A stretch of 64,000 nt of DNA, from contig CM060883.1 of assembly GCA_030762935.1 (NCBI GenBank), positions 52,350,001-52,414,000 of the forward strand, written 5' to 3'. The notes beneath the pieces were generated by a model. The model ran no database searches. It was not told the DNA's origin and was given only the letters and a program-made list of their open reading frames with translations. Within the stretch, counting starts at the first letter, position 1; every line of letters starts with the position of its first letter. The DNA is from Hymenopus coronatus. Its lineage: Eukaryota > Arthropoda > Insecta > Mantodea > Hymenopodidae. Positions 46,016 to 57,149 of this stretch are shown here, in pieces. The position numbers and the translations under genes were made by a program.

Positions 46016-47600
46016 GGAGGAGGCCCTTAAACGGTTACATGGCGCAAATCTTAAGTTACACACGAAGGAGTCCAGTATTAAAGACTCCCAATGATGAGGT
46101 AGCCGTAGGAGAAGGCGCGCGCTGTGAATGAATAGCCTCTTCCTAACGACACGCTTAGCTTCGTAGCCTCTCAGGATTATGCTCCTGCTACCGAATTGCC
46201 TTTAACGAGACTTATCGAGAAAGGACGAGAATATTTGTGGGACGATCGTTGTCAATCGGCTTTTGGGCAATTGAGATCTGTCGAGAAGACCAACTCTGTG
46301 AGTTGTAGTCATTGTAGACTACAAGAAGAAAAAGCTGGCCAGGCAAGAAGATTGATTAATTGACGACACGTGGAATATATATAATTTCGTAAAGATCTAT
46401 AAGAAAACCCAAATCTTGGAAGGAAACAGGACGACGACATAGCTGGAAAAAAAATTTCACGTTCAATTCTCAAAGCAAATCGTACCGAGTACAGTGGAAT
46501 ACTCTTTGGCTAGATAATGCTATACTAAAGCGCATTTTGGACAGGGTAGTTGGTAAACCCAGAAGTTTAAGAATTATTATCCCTCAAAAGAGTACTTTAA
46601 GGGCTGCATTAATTGCATGAGATTCTGGAGGTCATCTTGGAATGAACAGAACTCTAGCTGGGCTTAATGAGAAATTCTACTGGGTAATCTGCAAGGATGA
46701 TGTCGAAAATTAGAGCAGAAAGTGTAAGATGCGCGTTACAGGGAACGAATCAAGAGGAATGAAGAGAGCACTTATGTGCCGATACGACGTAGGAAGTCCA
46801 TTTGAGAGGGTAGACACTGACATAGCAGGACCTTTCCCTGAGACGGAAACTGATATCAAGTACATGTTGATAACCTCGGACAATTTCGCCGAATGGACTC
46901 CTATGCACCTCCAAACGAAGAAGCCAGTAGTGTCGCCAACATGTTAGTGAAGGAACTCTTTTCACGCTTTGGTGCTCCTTTAGAACTGCATTTCGATCAG
47001 ATTAGGAGCTTCGAATCAGTCATCTTTCAAAAAGTTTGCCAACTAATGGGAATACGGAAAACAAGAACTCCTCACTACACTCTCAATACGATGGAATGGC
47101 TGAACGAATGAATAAAACCATTGAAAAACATTTTAGCGGAGAATCAACCTGACTGGGAGGGATTCCTTACGTTATGCCTAATGGCTTACCGGTCTTCACT
47201 GCATGAAATGACAGGGTAGACTCCGACCTGTGTTCTCTTCAAAAGGAACTTGCGCCTACCCTGTGACCTGTAGTTTGGTAGTAAAACAGGAAAGGAACTA
47301 CCGATCGGGGAAGACTATATAAGCCAGTTTAAGGCGAAAATAGATCGAATTCATGCCCTTGCGCGAAAAAATACAGAAAATTTAGCAATAGAATGCTGCA
47401 GTTGTATGATGCACGGGGTGATGGGAGGATTCCAAGCCGAGGTTTTGGTGTGGTTCTTTTGTCCACAACGAAGACGCGGTTTGTCACCAAGCTTCAAAGA
47501 TTTTGGGAGGTACCACACAAAGAAGTGAAACGATTAAATGGTGTTATTTATTGAAATCGCAAAGTTCCCCATGGGAATCCGAAAGTGGTCTTGCCTGCGG
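46016..47600 (+). mobile_element. Ty3/gypsy pol continued: RT end, RNase H start, integrase
   Basis: EALKRLHGANLKLHTKE at about 46020 resumes the RT. About 46200-46300 reads LIEKGREYLWDDRCQSAFG, the junction to RNase H. About 46540-46720 has SGGHLGMNRTLAGLNEKFYW, the integrase zinc-finger region. About 46790-47130 contains SPFERVDTDIAGPFPET (first catalytic Asp), LHFDQ (second) and a decayed NTMEWLNE block (third position). About 47220-47500 is the C-terminal region with LRLPCDL, DRIHALARKNTE and RRGLSPSF. Several stops and frameshifts. No LTR was seen; the 3' end merges into a CA/TA microsatellite. Confidence 0.8.
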
Positions 47601-47625
47601 TTCCATGGCAGTAAAAGCGGGCGTT

Positions 47626-47628
<3 letters not shown>

Positions 47629-47715
<87 letters not shown>
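47629..47715. repeat. (CA)n(TA)n compound microsatellite
   Basis: About 13 CA units followed by about 28 TA units at the 3' end of the gypsy remains. Confidence 0.95.
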
Positions 47716-47716
<1 letters not shown>

Positions 47717-47719
47717 TAA

Positions 47720-47970
47720 TACGCAAGTTCGTTATGAAGGAACCAACCTTTTGGTGGAATAGTAAACGAGGGTGGATTATTGGTTGTCCTGGAAGAAATA
47801 ATCTTAGGGAAAGGGCAGTGTTAAGGACAGTCTTGTCCCGAATTCCGCGAGAGTGCAATCGCAAAGATGTTTCACGATCACGTTGGCTAGTACTGTTAAG
47901 TTTGGAGATCCTTTTTTAGTGAAAGTTAAAGTTTGTGTACATAATAAAAGATGTAATAAAACCATTCCTG
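47720..47970. other. Short unassigned segment after gypsy pol
   Basis: CpG-bearing sequence that may be the untranslated 3' part of the gypsy element. An AATAAAAG lies near 47942. No LTR could be paired. Confidence 0.4.
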
Positions 47971-47974
47971 ATCG

Positions 47975-48290
47975 TTCTTACAGTATTTTAGTCCAAAGCG
48001 TTAGGGCCATTTTTGAGTAAACAGAAACTTTTCGAAAATGACCCATGTAAAAGCTACTTTAAGGCATTTTAATGACAATCTCCGGAACTGCGGAAGATGT
48101 ATACCTTAGATATCAAGTTGGGTATTTAACCGACGTTTCGCTTTGTGTTACATTATTTACTAACATGCGCGCGCGCGCACACACACGTCACACGTACGCG
48201 CGCACGGGGGCGCAGAACTTTGGACTCTGGGGTCCTGAAGGGATATATTTCTTTTGAAATATCGGCACCGAATACAATACTAACTTCCGC
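47975..48290 (+). repeat. 0.9-kb interspersed repeat, 3' half copy
   Basis: CAGTATTTTAGTCCAAAGCG, GGCCATTTTTGAGTAAAC and CCATGTAAAAGCTAC align with the middle of the repeat. A GCGCGC-ACACAC-GCGC core and GAAATATCGGCACCGAATAC match its last third. This copy is unusually rich in CpG. It is followed at once by the head of copy 5, so two copies lie head-to-tail. Confidence 0.75.
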
Positions 48291-48393
48291 TAATTAGTTT
48301 ACGTACTTATTGGAAAAGGATACATCTGGGCCAAAATTGGCGATAGTAATCTTGGCAATCATTGTGAATACATAAGAAAAAACGCAGCACATC

Positions 48394-49969
48394 AAAAGTC
48401 TGTGTTAACTCACACGACTATCTCTAGCAGTGCTACAAATTTCTTACATAAGATTATTCTACTTTCTGCACCATGCTAATCGAGGTAATAATTAGCAGAA
48501 TATTCTTATTACTTAGTTCCTTTTAAGTAGAAGGGAGCTAAGGGAATAACTAGGCTAAGCCGACAGTTAAATGTTTTAAAAGCTGTCGTTATGCGATTGT
48601 CATTGCAAATCACCTCTTTGCTTTGCCAGGAGTAAAGGAAAACGGACATTTTCTGTCTGAGAAAAGTATAAGTACTTTACGACTGAAACCAATAACAAGG
48701 AATATCTTGGAAAATATTACCCCCATAACAAAAATGCAAGGGACATAAATTGTGAATTTTGACAAGATCTACATTATTTGTAACATAAGTTTTTGTCTAT
48801 CTCTTACGACTTAGCAGTTATACAAAATTCGGCAACATTCATCCAGAATGAAGAGGTCTTCAGCGGTTATTCACAGAAAATTGAAGATATACATTTTAAC
48901 TAGCTCGATATATATATATAAAAGAAATGTGTGTTAGTTACAATATTTATAACTCAAGAACGGCTGAGCCGATTTGGCTGAAACATTGCGAATGAAATTG
49001 CACGTGAAGAGCAACTATCCAATTAAAATGTTAAACTCCTTGGAAGTGCCTGGCTTACCACCGCACAATTTACGACTAAAGGTTGGCTCCGTAGTAATCA
49101 TGCTTCGAAACATAAACCAACCAAAAATGTGCAACGGAAGGCGTTTGGTGTTAAGTTAATTGATCAACAATGTGATTTACGCGACGATACTCAAAGAAAA
49201 ATTCGAAGGTGAGGAAGTTCTCATTCTGAGGAACCCAATGATCCCAACCGATTTGCCGTTTGAGTTTAAACAACTTCAATTACGATCCGTCTTGCATTCG
49301 CCATGACCATTAACAAATCACAAGGCCAATCCTTGAAAATTTGTGGTCTGAATCTTGAAAATCCATGTTTTTCCCATGATCAATTATATGTGGCATGTTC
49401 GCGGGTCGGAAAACCATCTGCGTTATTTGTTCTTGCGCCTGATGATAAAACAAGAAATGTCGTCTATCACAAGGTGCTTCACTGAAGAGTGCAATAGTCA
49501 TTAAAATACTTGAATTTTTTATTTATATTTCTTATCCTAATAAGTAATTGAACTTAATAAAATCCAAAATCTGCTCATTTATTGCATTCTAAGGCGGAAG
49601 AAAGTTCGCCGGATCAGGTAGTTTGGGACATAAATATCTTTTATATGCGGTATTTTAATCAAAATGTTCGAAAATGTGTCCATGTAAAGGGTAGTTTGTG
49701 GTGGGGGGATTTTCTTGGAAATCTTTGTGTCGCATTCTTGGAAGATACTAAACCTCAAAACCAAGTCTAGTATTTCACGGTCTTTATTTAACGATCTGTG
49801 CTGTCCATAGTCACATATAGACTCACACAATGGACCTTTTTCTAAAAATACTTTTTTCGGACTCAGGGGGCCCCAAAGGATATATTTTCGGTGAAAGCTC
49901 GACATCGAATTGGAGTACAGTACCCTCTTATCCACTATGTATGTTGTACATACGGGGCTCAAGAAAGTA
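48394..49969 (+). repeat. 0.9-kb interspersed repeat, copy 5, split by a Helitron
   Basis: The head half is 48394-48904: CACACGACTATCTCTAGC; hairpin TGCTAATCGAG...ATTAGCAG at about 48473-48497; CTTACGACTTAGCAGTTATA; TATTCACAGAAAATTGAAG. The tail half is 49622-49969: AAATATCTTTTATATGCGGT, GGTAGTTTGTGGTGGGGGGA, GGTGAAAGCTCGACATCGAA, ending CAAGAAAGTAA. The two halves join exactly in the order of uninterrupted copies, with the Helitron fragment between them. Confidence 0.85.
48905..49621 (+). mobile_element. Helitron (internally deleted) with helicase C-terminus
   Basis: The 5' end is TC at 48905 followed by a TA-rich run and an AACTCAAGAACGGCTGAGCC segment seen at the 5' end of many animal Helitrons. 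The + strand at about 49020-49160 encodes LPPHNLRLKVGSVVIMLRNI, and 49303-49485 encodes MTINKSQGQSLKICGLNLEN followed by YVACSRVGKPSALFVLAPD. These are the final motifs of a Pif1-type helicase. Near the 3' end is a stem GGCGGA/TTCGCC (49593-49610) followed 11 bases later by GTAG (49618-49621), in place of the usual CTRR. Rep and most of the helicase are missing and the frames are broken. Confidence 0.85.
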
Positions 49970-49999
49970 AACATCTGGGGAGTGTTAAGTCAGGCTTAC

Positions 50000-50400
50000 C
50001 ATGAGAATACAGAAAAGCATAAGAACCAAGTTGAAAAGAAGAGGTACTCCTTATCAAGAATAATAGGATATATTAGGTTTCATGGTGTCTTTGATCTGAC
50101 ACTACGTGGTCACGATGCAACAGGTTTATGCCATTGCTAGTGTTTTATGAGAGATGTTTAGTTATTAATAATAATGACAGAAATTCAGAAGAAGAAGAAG
50201 AAGAAGAGGAAGAAATGTCTGGAATATAAGAACTACAAGAAAATTAGGTGTAAAGTGTAGTGTAAGTAGTAACCGAGGTTGGGAGTGAACACATCAGAGT
50301 GACTAACATCATTGGAAATGTCATATTTGCTTTGAAGTGACAGTATTACGGCAGAGCAGAAACCTGAGAGTAACGTACACAGCATCTGACTGCCAAAATA
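50000..50400. other. Intergenic DNA with GAA tract
   Basis: A (GAA)n tract lies at about 50189-50213. Nothing else was recognised. Confidence 0.55.
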
Positions 50401-50630
50401 AACTGGCGTGTTATTTATGGGCGCTCTTTAACTATTATGGTTCTCAGCGTCTCATTCTATATTGGGCGTGAAAGACCGCTTAATTTTGCTTAGAGGCCTC
50501 TCTCTACGACACGTGACCAACGACTTTACTTCCCTTCCGAAGGAAGCCATACTAAGGATTTCTACACTCAAAAAAATCCATCGTCCTCCGTCGTGTTTGA
50601 ACCAGCGAACTGGTATTTGAAGTTAGTATA
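50400..50630 (-). repeat. tRNA-Glu-like SINE, internally deleted
   Basis: On the minus strand the head is decayed (about 50630-50590, box B-like GGTTCAAACACG at about 50606). GGATTTTTTTGAGTGTAGAA, CCTTCGGAAGGGAAGTAAAG and the AGAGCGCCCATAAATAAC tail match the copy at 55695-55990. The middle segment with GGCACGTAAAAGAACCTC is missing, an internal deletion of about 40 bp. Confidence 0.75.
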
Positions 50631-50829
50631 GCAGGGAGAATTTTATCATCTCTACTATAAATATGAATTAATCCGTTTTTGAGCGTAGACACGATAAATA
50701 TATTTGGATATATGAAGCTGAGTTTCTCAAGTTATGCTTCAGGAAATTATTTTCTGTTTGTTGTGAGCTTTCCTTAATTAGAAGTTCAACAAAACAGAGG
50801 TCACAAATATCCCAAAATCTCCTGTCCAG

Positions 50830-52430
50830 CTGCACAGTGACAAACTCTAATATTTCATATGCCTTTTCTGTGTTGAGCTTAGAGCTCCCAGGTGCACTTC
50901 ATGATTTATTTGGGAACACTCCTCTAAACATGCTAGTAAATTTTTTTCGGAACACAGAGCCATTACACTTTTCTTTGTTTGTTGAAACTCAGCACTACTA
51001 CATTTTTATACTTTTTTGTTGTTGTAGAATGTTAAATGGATGTTCCGTGTATATAAAATACGATTGTACAAACAAAGCAGGACAATAAATAATGGCGATG
51101 TCAATATGTTCTGTAAACCAATTGCACAATATACAGAATCGGCGCCCCAGTCTTCAGAATTGACAATAAATGACATGACGTTTCTAAGTTACAGACAATG
51201 TTCCTTAATGGTGGTCACAGCACGAGAGTTATAGCTCCACTGTGTTGCTGTAGGCTGCGTCAATTTAAATCCCTTTTGCCTCAAAACCTCTGAACGCATT
51301 GAGAATCGACTAAAGAAGGTGCGAAAGGATGTCAAATTGTATACAAATAATTTAACTTCCTTAATGGCTTTAGCTCCATGAAGCAAAGTTAGATTAAGCT
51401 GGTGCGCGTAACAGGGCAGTGTTTTCTTACAACTGCCTATACTTGATTATGAAGTCCTTCCATAACAGTGGCTCATCATAGGTCTGACACACTTACTTAT
51501 TTTCTGTTTTATACTCCTTAATAACAGGAATGATGTGTGATGCCAGACCTTGTGCACGTTTATCCGCAGATACGTCAACGAAATCTAAATATCTTTCTTT
51601 AGTGCGCGATTCATTAACATACACACAATAATGCTTATCTGGGCTTTTATAGACACATCTTTAGTTTCGTCTGCTTGTATAGCAACAAACTAATTGATCC
51701 TAGTTATTCAGCAATTTTTTTTCCTGATAGCATTAGAGACCGACTGAATGAAGTCATTTTGAATATCTAGAGATTTCTCTCTAGATGCTGCTTCAAGATG
51801 GTCCTTCACGAAGACTACTTCTAACATTTCTAGAGTCTCTAAATAATTACCATTGTTTATTGATTTATGGTCTTCTTGGTGTCCTCTAAATGCCAATTCT
51901 TGCCGTCCGAGGTGGCACACGTCAGCAACACGACCAACAATACGTCCATTTCTTTTCACATTTGCATTGTGTCTCACAGTTTCTAAATGTGACGTTTCCA
52001 TCAAACATTGTTCAATTCTGTTTCTTCCCAACACGAGAAACATTTGTGCATTTAAATATGTGTTTTTGTTCTAGCATATTTAACAGCTTTTGCCTCGAAG
52101 TTTTTTTATGACAGAAATTTCAGTATGGCTCCATGGTTCTTCGCCCCGAGTCATTAAACAGTACTACCAATGTAGACTGTTTTCCTGCTTCGGGTATCAA
52201 TTACTTTGACATTTTCTAAATGTAATTCCATATTTTTGGCACACATTTAATTGGTGACGACTTACTTTGGATTTTAAACTCATTTTCTGCTCGAAAGTAA
52301 AAGGTCGAAAATGCGTTCTTTTTAAGAAAATTAACTGGATCAAAAGTCACTTTGTTCATATCAATCATTAACTGAACTCTTTCCATGCTTGGGTCGTAAG
52401 AATAAAAAAAAAACTATACGGCAAGAAAAA
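50830..52430 (-). mobile_element. hAT transposase remnant (ZMYM1/DUF4371-like)
   Basis: The minus-strand frame 52043-51708 reads GRNRIEQCLMETSHLETVRH, ...LGRQELAFRGHQEDHKSINN and GNYLETLEMLE, the N-terminal/DUF4371 part of hAT transposases of the ZMYM1-like group. Further down (about 51620-51190) YLDFVDVSADKRAQGLASHI and a QTYDEP segment (from QTYDGA) are recognisable between stops. The C-terminal dimerisation part and the terminal repeats were not identified. It is related to, but not the same copy as, the hAT that begins at 52844. Confidence 0.65.
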
Positions 52431-52843
52431 TAAGCATTCTTAGGTCACAACAACAAAGCACTACACTGTTTCACTACACCCAAAAAAAACTCGGGATAGA
52501 CATGTCTAACTGCTCCCAATGAAGTGCGCGTTGTGGCTTCTATGTGGGTAGAAAAGAAACCCTGCTAGCACCTGTTTACAACGAAACTTACGAGACCCTG
52601 CAGCAGGAAGGGGAGACAGATCCCGATCTGTCTACTTAGTATCTCATTCACAGCGAATAAAAGCAACTTTATAAAGCGCTTAAAGCATATTAAAGTACGC
52701 TTATTCTATGCGTACACTTTATTATACATTATTATGTAGTCTAATAAAGTCTTTATTAGGTTATAAACTTTAGTAGACGTTTAAAAATAAAAAAGGATAT
52801 TTCTGAAAAGTACAAAATGATTAATTATTTAGAGAATTTGCGG

Positions 52844-55483
52844 CAGTGGCGGCTGGTGCCTTTTACAAGTGGGAGGACTGCTAGTAAAATTATGAAATGG
52901 TTACATACCTTGAGATATTAGTTATACATTAGCTCTATGAGCCGCGACTTGCAGGTAGCAAATTTCTGAATAACCTTTTCGTTGAAATTCGGGATGTTTG
53001 TCACATGCTTCTTTCCCTTGCAAGCATCCCAAGGGCAGTCAGTCTCTCCTCGCTCATGATACTACGCAGATATGTCTTGATTTTCTTCAAAGAAGGATTG
53101 CTGCGTTCTGGCTCACTCGTAGTCATAGGTAGTCTCACAGTAATACGGAGGAGCTTTAAAACTTCCGAAAATGGAGAATTTAATTTATGAGAAATCATAA
53201 ACGGCAGCAGTTGAGTAGGACCTCCAACATTTCTGAAATCGTCCCCAGAATACACAACAGGCAATTCAGTGCGTAGTTTTTCTTTGTCAAAAACAAGACA
53301 TATTTTAGTGCATTCAATCAGTTCTTGTCCAGGAAAATGTTTGCAGAAGCTTTTAAAACTGCTTGGCAACAGAAGGGTGACAGCTGGTGATGATTTGTAA
53401 ACTGGAAAGTTGTTTCTGCCTGAGCAAGAACAGTTTCATATACTTCCTTAGCGGCTGCAATTCTAGACTGCTGTCGCTGACCTGGCGGCATTTATTTGAA
53501 TTTTCAGATCCACTATATTCTGGGTGTTCTTGAGTGGAATTCCTGATACCAGAAACGACACTCCAAAAATGAGAAAGATTGCATTGAATTATAGTAGCAT
53601 CTGCCAGTGTATGCTGTAATTGATTATACAGGATGTCAACGTGTGGCGTAATTCTGTGAAAAAATTCCATCCAGATAGAAAATTCCTGATCCTGAATAAC
53701 TTTAAGATAAGTATGAGCTTCCTTTATGGTCATGTTGCTACACGTTTCGGAGTTCATGAGAATTTCAAAGCACTCAATCAAGGCGTCTTTCTTCTCGTAA
53801 ACAACATTAGCTGTTCTGGATTTAAAGTTCCATCTAGTTGTGGCACCAATTGGTATTCTTTTTGCTACTTAAGAATCCAAAATGGAAGATCTCTGTGGTG
53901 ATCGAGAACAGAAGGCCGAGATGGCACTAAAGTTCGCAAAAATATTCTGGCTTTAGTATTTTGCCTGCAAACTCTTACCATTGCAAGATTGTATTGAAGA
54001 GCAAAGCGATGTACGAAATGAGCATTTGGGTACACATCCTTAACTTTAATATGCACACCATTAATCGGTTCACTCATCACTGCAGCGCCATCCTATGTCT
54101 GATCTATCAGCTTATCCTTTTCATTTTTAAAAGTTACAGCGAGCTGTAATATATGTACTCCGCTATGCTCATCGCATTTTGGCGAGTAGGTTCAAAGGAC
54201 CCCCAGAATCTCTCAATAGGACACCCCCGACTATCACAATATCTTTGCGTAAGAACAAGTTGGAAGCTGTCTCATATTTCTGTTGTTTCGTCCGCCATGA
54301 TAGCCACACATTCAGCTTCAGCAATTTCAGTTAAAATATTTTCTCTGCAGACCTCCAACATACACTCTAACAGTTCTTTTTGAATATTTTTGGAAGTGCC
54401 TTTAAAGGAAGTAACGCAATCTAAATGAGATTTGAGCACAATCGAGTTCACAAGTGTATTTTATTAATGAGAAAGAAAGAAACAAACAAACAAAACCCGG
54501 GTTTTGTGGATTCTCTGATTTATTGTGTTCTCTTAGGGCTAGTTCATTTGAGCAACAAAAGTTGATGCAGTTTATTATTTTGGAGAATGCTTCTCTGTTT
54601 TTACGAATTTCATTGTTGTGTTGCATGGCCGAGTCTTGGTAAGCTTTATATAAACCCACAGAGACATCAAAAGATGCTAGAAGAGTTAGGTTAAGAACAT
54701 TGTTGATGTGCTTTTCAGAGTTTGCTTGTTTGTGGATTTTTTCATAAAGTGTTTTTAAGTCAGATACTCCTTTATGAGTCCAAGCCGTATTTGAAGCGTC
54801 AGCCGAAATCCCAAAGAGAAGGCACGGAAAACAGAAAAGTGCATTTTGAACTTCACAGCTACAAAGTCGATCAAACTTATTATAGACATTAGTGCTAAAA
54901 GTTCTAGTATATTTTTTTTGTCTCTTGGTAGCACAATGAGCTATGTTTAGCATAGGAATAGGACGTCAGTGTGCTTTTATATCTCACTTTTCATTCCGTT
55001 TTAAACTACTAAATTTTAATGCTTTTAGGAACTTTACTCTGGTATTATTAGCTTCCAAATTTGTATTTACCTTCCACACATAAACTAAATTGAAATAACA
55101 TTTAACGTGCCTACCATCGTTCGCAGTAAATACTATACAACACTAAACCACGTGCTTCCTTTATATGAACGCGATGAACTACATTTTCTGCAGCCTAGTT
55201 TTGCAGCCTAGTTTTGTATGACAGAGAGGGAGAAACGTATGCTTTGGTTGAAACGCATGTCAGTGGGGCTGTCAGGTATAAAGGGGGTATATGTAATATG
55301 GCAGACAATATATTGAAACAAGGAGTGAGGGCATTAACTTGCTATTATACAATCTAGTTCCAATAAAAACAATATTTGCAGAATGAATTTCGTAAGGTAG
55401 GTTCATTAAACTAATATTTTCTTCAGGCCTTTACCCTATTGGGCGAAGGAGCTGCAGGGCTGCACCTGCAAAAACCGCCACTG
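52844..55483 (-). mobile_element. hAT transposon with terminal inverted repeats
   Basis: CAGTGGCGGCTGGTGC starts at 52844. The other end, read inward from 55483, is CAGTGGCGGTTTTTGCAGGT. The first nine bases are identical, as usual for hAT termini. Flanking octamers (52836-52843 ATTTGCGG; 55484-55491 ATTTTTGT) agree at 5 of 8 positions, compatible with a decayed 8-bp target duplication. The transposase remains at 54953-53001 lie inside. The total length of 2640 bp is typical of an autonomous hAT. Confidence 0.75.
53001..54953 (-). pseudogene. hAT transposase (ZMYM1-like), broken
   Basis: Fragments in order on the minus strand. 54953-54402 has a Cys-rich TTF-type start (LCSCEVQNALFCFPCLLFG) and a helical part (NKSENPQNPG). 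About 54310-54160 has AECVAIMADETTEI (with the catalytic Asp of the hAT DDE triad) and CPIERFWGSFEP. 54080-53865 has the NAHFVHRFALQYNLAMVRVC block. 53781-53353 is a helical insertion domain. 53369-53001 has the C-terminal dimerisation region, PMTTSEPERSNPSLKKIKT then ERLTALGML. At least four stops or frameshifts separate the pieces, so no full protein can be made. Some similar transposases have been domesticated, but the breaks argue against that here. Confidence 0.8.
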
Positions 55484-55694
55484 ATTTTTGTGTGTCTCCC
55501 CTGACGCAATGGTCCTGGTAGTTATCATATATCTCACCAATAATTTAGTCTACGGTAAACCAAATGTACAGAACTTAATATGTTAGCAGGGAAATGTAGG
55601 AAAAATAAGGTACTTATAAGTAGCAGCGTAGATATTTTTCCTCTCATACATGTGGTTAGGATGTCCTAATCACAAAATAATTTCGAGTTTCGAT

Positions 55695-55990
55695 GTTAAA
55701 AAAAATGTCGTGTTATTTATGGACGCTCTTTAACTGCTGTGGTTCTCAGCGTCCCATTCTAAATTGGGCATGAAAGATCGCTTAATTTTGCTCAGAGGCC
55801 TCTCAATCAGGGTTGAGGTTCTTTTACGTGCCGTAAATCTACGTCACGGGACCAACGGCTTTACTTCCCTTCCGAAGGAAGCCATGCTAAGGATTTTTAC
55901 GCCCGAAAAAATCCATCGTCCTCCGGATTTGAACCCGCGACTTTGGGTAAATGAAGTCAGCATGGTAACCGTTACACCACGGAGGGCGAC
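55695..55990 (-). repeat. tRNA-Glu-like SINE, best-preserved copy
   Basis: On the minus strand the head reads TCCGTGGTGTAACGGTTACC (box A, from about 55985) and then GTCGCGGGTTCAAATCC (box B, about 55943-55927), very close to a tRNA-Glu head. The body includes CCTTCGGAAGGGAAGTAAAG, GTAGATTTACGGCACGTAAA and GAGGCCTCTGAGCAAAATTA. The tail is AGAGCGTCCATAAATAACAC. It is the reference copy for the partial ones at 43285, 45797 and 50400. Confidence 0.85.
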
Positions 55991-57145
55991 TAAGAGTTTC
56001 GATGTTGGTAAGATTTGTAGTAGGTATCTGATCGCTATAGTAATTCCCCATGAGTAGAGGAGTGAAGGCGTCGGTATAATCCGAGAAAACTTCTGAAGAA
56101 GTGGATTTTGTTAGATCAGGTTAAGATTAAAAGAGCAAACGCCACTGTTTGTAAATTAGTAAATGCTGATCATCGAAAGGTACGTAACTAGTGTGGTAAA
56201 TAACTTAACGTTGCAACTGTATATGTTGTAAACTATCCAAAGTTTCATACAGAAGAGCGTGTATTCACTATAGGTGGCTTACATTTTTGCAAAAAAATTC
56301 TCTAATCACTTGTGGTGTTACGTTAGTAAACATCTTAAAAGTTCAAAACTGCGGATTCGATTGGGCCTCTGTTCCGACGGTACAATGCGTTTTTATTGTA
56401 CTTAAATAACATATTGAAATAATGTTAGCCTTACACCTTCTTCAATATGGGGAAGTTCTTGTAAACGCCAGTAAAATACATTTAAGCAACTTAAATTGTA
56501 TTTGGCGTTGGCCATGATGGAACGCTTGGTCTTATGTACAGAAAGCCAGCCTTTAACTAACTGCGCTAAGAGACCATGTTTCATGGATAATTCGATATTC
56601 TAGGACTATTATGAGCGTCATCATTCTTCAGGAGTGGACATGCAGAATAAATAGCAACAAATATTAGCTTATTAACACTATTTTGGATATAGTTTCGTTT
56701 CTATCCGAGTGTGAATACCCACATTCCCTCAGCAGCAGAAAATAAATGTATGGTAATTCTGCACATCTCTATTAATTCTGCTGTCTGCAAATCAAAGTGC
56801 CATCATCAAAATGCTGCTATTCGCTGGATTCCAGTGGACAGCAACGTTATGAAACTACGTCGTGATGTCAATAGGAGAAAATGAAAGTGAAATGTGCGAA
56901 TTGTGGCAGTATAAGTATCGAAAATTATGTATTTTATTTTCCTATCAATTTTTTGATCAATTGAGATGTATGCAGCACTGAATTCGTATTACAGACATTG
57001 TTAAATGTACAAAGAGTACATAAGAACCACAATGATAAAATGTTTGAAAATGGGTTGCTATAAGTTGACCTTGGAATTTCATGCTCCAGTTTTTTTTTTG
57101 TTGTAAGAATTGCAAGAAACAACTAAGTGACTTATTTAAAAAAGT
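55991..57145. other. Intergenic DNA, no feature seen
   Basis: No gene or TE protein recognised. CpG is still frequent, as in the preceding 11 kb. Confidence 0.5.
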
Positions 57146-57149
57146 CAAA

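Noticed and set aside
53620..54383. Plus-strand frames within the hAT region
   Set aside because: They are shadows of the minus-strand hAT transposase.
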